5,990 bases of DNA from Verrucomicrobiota bacterium. GTDB taxonomy: Bacteria > Verrucomicrobiota > Verrucomicrobiia > Chthoniobacterales > UBA10450. How positions within the stretch are numbered: position 1 is the first letter of the stretch; the number at the start of each line of letters is the position of its first letter. The stretch lies in NCBI GenBank assembly GCA_003218345.1, contig QHNF01000105.1:1-5990 (forward strand), in the 5' to 3' direction. The notes beneath the pieces are model-generated. The model made no database searches, had not been told where the DNA came from, and saw only the letters and a list, made by a program, of their open reading frames with translations. Shown piece by piece: positions 4,616 to 5,990 of the stretch. The position numbers and the translations under genes were made by a program.

Positions 4616-5560
4616 ATGCGATATGTGATTGGTCCCCTCGTTTTTCTCGCGGGTGCGCTGGCCGTGCAGGCGACCGGCGAACCTGGGATTATCACAGGTG
4701 CCGATCAGTTCGAGTTCGTTTATCGAGTCAAACTTCCGGACATTAAAGGAGACGCTCGCGTCTGGTTACCGCTGGCCAAGACCGACGCTTTTCAGACAGT
4801 GACCGAGGAAGCGCTGAACATCCCAATGAAATGGGACAAAGTGCAAGACCGCGATTACGGCAATGATATTTGCGTTCTCTATCCGCAGCCTTCGGACAGC
4901 GATAAAACCGTCGAGGTGAAATATCGCGTGGTTCGTAAGGAAAAGGCCGCCTATCCGGCGAGCAGTGCGGAAACTGCGCGTTACTTGCGCCCGGAGAAGC
5001 TGGTGCCAATCAATGAAACTTTCAGGACGCTCGCTCAGAAGGCGGCTACCGGGAAAAACGACGATCTCGAACGAGCAAAAGCTCTTTATGATCATGTAAT
5101 GGGTCGGATGCGTTACGACAAATCCGGAACCGGCTGGGGCCGCGGCGATGCCGTGTACGCGTGCGACGCGCGCACTGGCAACTGCTCCGATTTTCACGCT
5201 TATTTCATTGCTCTGGCGCGCAGCATCGGAATACCGGCGCGTTTTGCGATTGGCGCGACGATTCCTGCCGATAAGAACGAGGGCACCATCGAGGGCTACC
5301 ATTGCTGGGCCGAGTTTCTCGCCGACGGACGCTGGGTACCGGTTGATATCAGTGAAGCATGGAAAAATCCAAAGCTGGCCGATTACTACTTCGGCCATAA
5401 CCCCGCCAATCGTTTCGAGTTGACGAAAGGCCGCGACCTGGTGGTCGATCCCGCGCCTGCGAGCGGTCCTATCAATTTCCTGGCTTATCCGTTGCTTGAG
5501 ATGAACGGCCAAGTGATCAAACCCGAGACTACCTTCGCGTTCCGGCGCATAGGCGCATAG
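4616..5560 (+). CDS. Exported transglutaminase-like cysteine protein
   Basis: A 314-residue protein with a signal peptide (MRYVIGPLVFLAGALAVQAT). Residues 28-110 form an N-terminal beta domain of the type that precedes transglutaminase-like domains, with FEFVYRVKLPDIKGDARVWL. The catalytic domain spans about 135-285. Cys190 lies in RTGNCSDFHAYFIALARSIG, His229 in EGYHCWAEF and Asp244 in GRWVPVDISEAW, giving the Cys-His-Asp triad in the right order and spacing. GIPARFAIG after the Cys helix and a late NRFELTKGRDLVVDP segment are typical. Such proteins cleave or cross-link amide bonds in proteins or peptidoglycan-like substrates; the substrate here is unknown. The ATG at 4616 begins the signal peptide. 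There is no Shine-Dalgarno sequence, so translation may depend on coupling with the gene ending 37 bases upstream. The triad looks intact, so an active enzyme is expected outside the cytoplasm. Confidence 0.88.
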   Translation: MRYVIGPLVFLAGALAVQATGEPGIITGADQFEFVYRVKLPDIKGDARVWLPLAKTDAFQTVTEEALNIPMKWDKVQDRDYGNDICVLYPQPSDSDKTVEVKYRVVRKEKAAYPASSAETARYLRPEKLVPINETFRTLAQKAATGKNDDLERAKALYDHVMGRMRYDKSGTGWGRGDAVYACDARTGNCSDFHAYFIALARSIGIPARFAIGATIPADKNEGTIEGYHCWAEFLADGRWVPVDISEAWKNPKLADYYFGHNPANRFELTKGRDLVVDPAPASGPINFLAYPLLEMNGQVIKPETTFAFRRIGA

Positions 5561-5603
5561 CAAAACTTGTTTCAGCGCTTCGGTGCGCATTGTCGTTGCG
5601 CCT
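5551..5603 (+). terminator. Weak stem-loop after the transglutaminase gene
   Basis: AGGCGCA (5551-5557) pairs with TGCGCCT (5597-5603) across 39 bases. Inside, GCGC-TTCG-GTGC (5575-5586) forms a short stem capped by the stable UUCG tetraloop. No run of T follows, so a classic intrinsic terminator is not shown. The stem could slow exit of the transcript from the 4111-5560 genes or do nothing. It overlaps the last codons of the gene. Confidence 0.25.
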
Positions 5604-5659
5604 CAGCCGATGATAAACTCCAAGTAGCGTCACGCCGGACCGTGCAAAAAATTCCTTTG

Positions 5660-5990
5660 ATGGATTATGTTGGCAGGCCACTGCTGGCTTGCGTATTCGT
5701 TGCGCTGCTTTGGCTGCAATGGCGCTTTCCGTTACGACGTCAGCATTTCAGCGTCCTGCATCGACTGGTGCGCAACTTTGTCCTCTCGATTCCCGGTTTC
5801 GCCATTGTTCGTCTCGCCATGCTGCCCATCCCAATCGCCGTGGGGATGTGGGCGCAAGATCGACACATTGGTTTGTTGAACTGGATTCCCCTCACTGGTT
5901 GGGCCGCTGGCGTCGCGACGTTTCTACTAATGGATTATGCTTATTGGTGGTGGCATTGGGCCAACCACATGATTCCACTCTTCTGGCGAT
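5660..5990 (+). CDS. Sterol desaturase / fatty acid hydroxylase family membrane protein, N-terminal part
   Basis: The frame is open to the window end, giving 110 residues of a truncated protein. It has membrane segments near residues 8-20, 46-63 and 79-95. These are followed by LMDYAYWWWHWANHMIPLFW, the first histidine box (His99 and His103, HxxxH) of the fatty acid hydroxylase superfamily. These integral membrane di-iron enzymes hydroxylate or desaturate lipids such as sterols, carotenoids or fatty acids; the other two histidine boxes lie beyond the window. The start is the ATG at 5660. A GTG at 5642 in the same frame would add six residues, and neither has a clear ribosome binding site. It begins 99 bases after the transglutaminase gene, same strand, but a stem-loop between them leaves co-transcription uncertain. 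The family call rests on the histidine box with its Asp-Tyr-Trp context and the hydrophobic layout. Confidence 0.8.
   Translation, partial: MDYVGRPLLACVFVALLWLQWRFPLRRQHFSVLHRLVRNFVLSIPGFAIVRLAMLPIPIAVGMWAQDRHIGLLNWIPLTGWAAGVATFLLMDYAYWWWHWANHMIPLFWR

Noticed and set aside
4766..5590. A 274-codon minus-strand open frame opposite the transglutaminase gene.
   Set aside because: It has no recognisable domain, its composition is that of an antisense shadow, and the opposite strand carries a complete signal peptide and catalytic triad.

Overview
The window is ordinary-looking bacterial chromosomal DNA of moderately high GC with densely packed short operons. The gene content suggests a member of the Verrucomicrobiota, perhaps a Chthoniobacterales-type soil bacterium. 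Supporting hints are a small CDF-like transporter, a TPR end-of-group fragment, a TIGR04283-type glycosyltransferase, a DUF1622 membrane protein, small exported proteins of unknown function and weak Shine-Dalgarno sequences at most starts. This placement is from general recognition only. No marker gene in the window proves it.

Layout. Bases 1-625 (+) hold the C-terminal half of a cation-diffusion-facilitator-like membrane protein, fused in a different frame to the tail of a TPR protein. Bases 622-2266 (-) form a likely operon read pdxJ (pyridoxine 5'-phosphate synthase), acpS (holo-ACP synthase), DUF1622 membrane protein. Upstream of it on the same strand are a small exported helical protein with 11-residue repeats (2406-2909) and a family 2 glycosyltransferase (3088-3855). 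A 255-base divergent intergenic region follows, carrying a REP-like palindrome. The right side (+) has two adjacent exported proteins, a His-rich small protein of unknown function and a transglutaminase-like cysteine protein, 37 bases apart. It ends with the N-terminus of a sterol desaturase/fatty acid hydroxylase family membrane protein cut by the window end.

The pdxJ-acpS pair supplies two basic cofactors, PLP and the phosphopantetheine arm of acyl carrier protein. The other genes mostly concern the envelope: membrane proteins, exported proteins, a glycosyltransferase and a lipid-modifying-type hydroxylase. I see no phage, CRISPR, toxin-antitoxin or defence system.

The most interesting signals are in DNA structure rather than gene content. 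(1) A 70-bp palindromic segment between pdxJ and acpS is flanked by perfect 10-bp direct repeats. Removing it with one repeat copy would restore a classic ATGA stop/start overlap. (2) A GC-rich block at 2981-3061, upstream of the small exported protein gene, can fold into a closed multi-hairpin structure. (3) An abrupt gene-remnant junction lies near base 355. (4) A 45-bp REP-like palindrome lies at 4003-4047.
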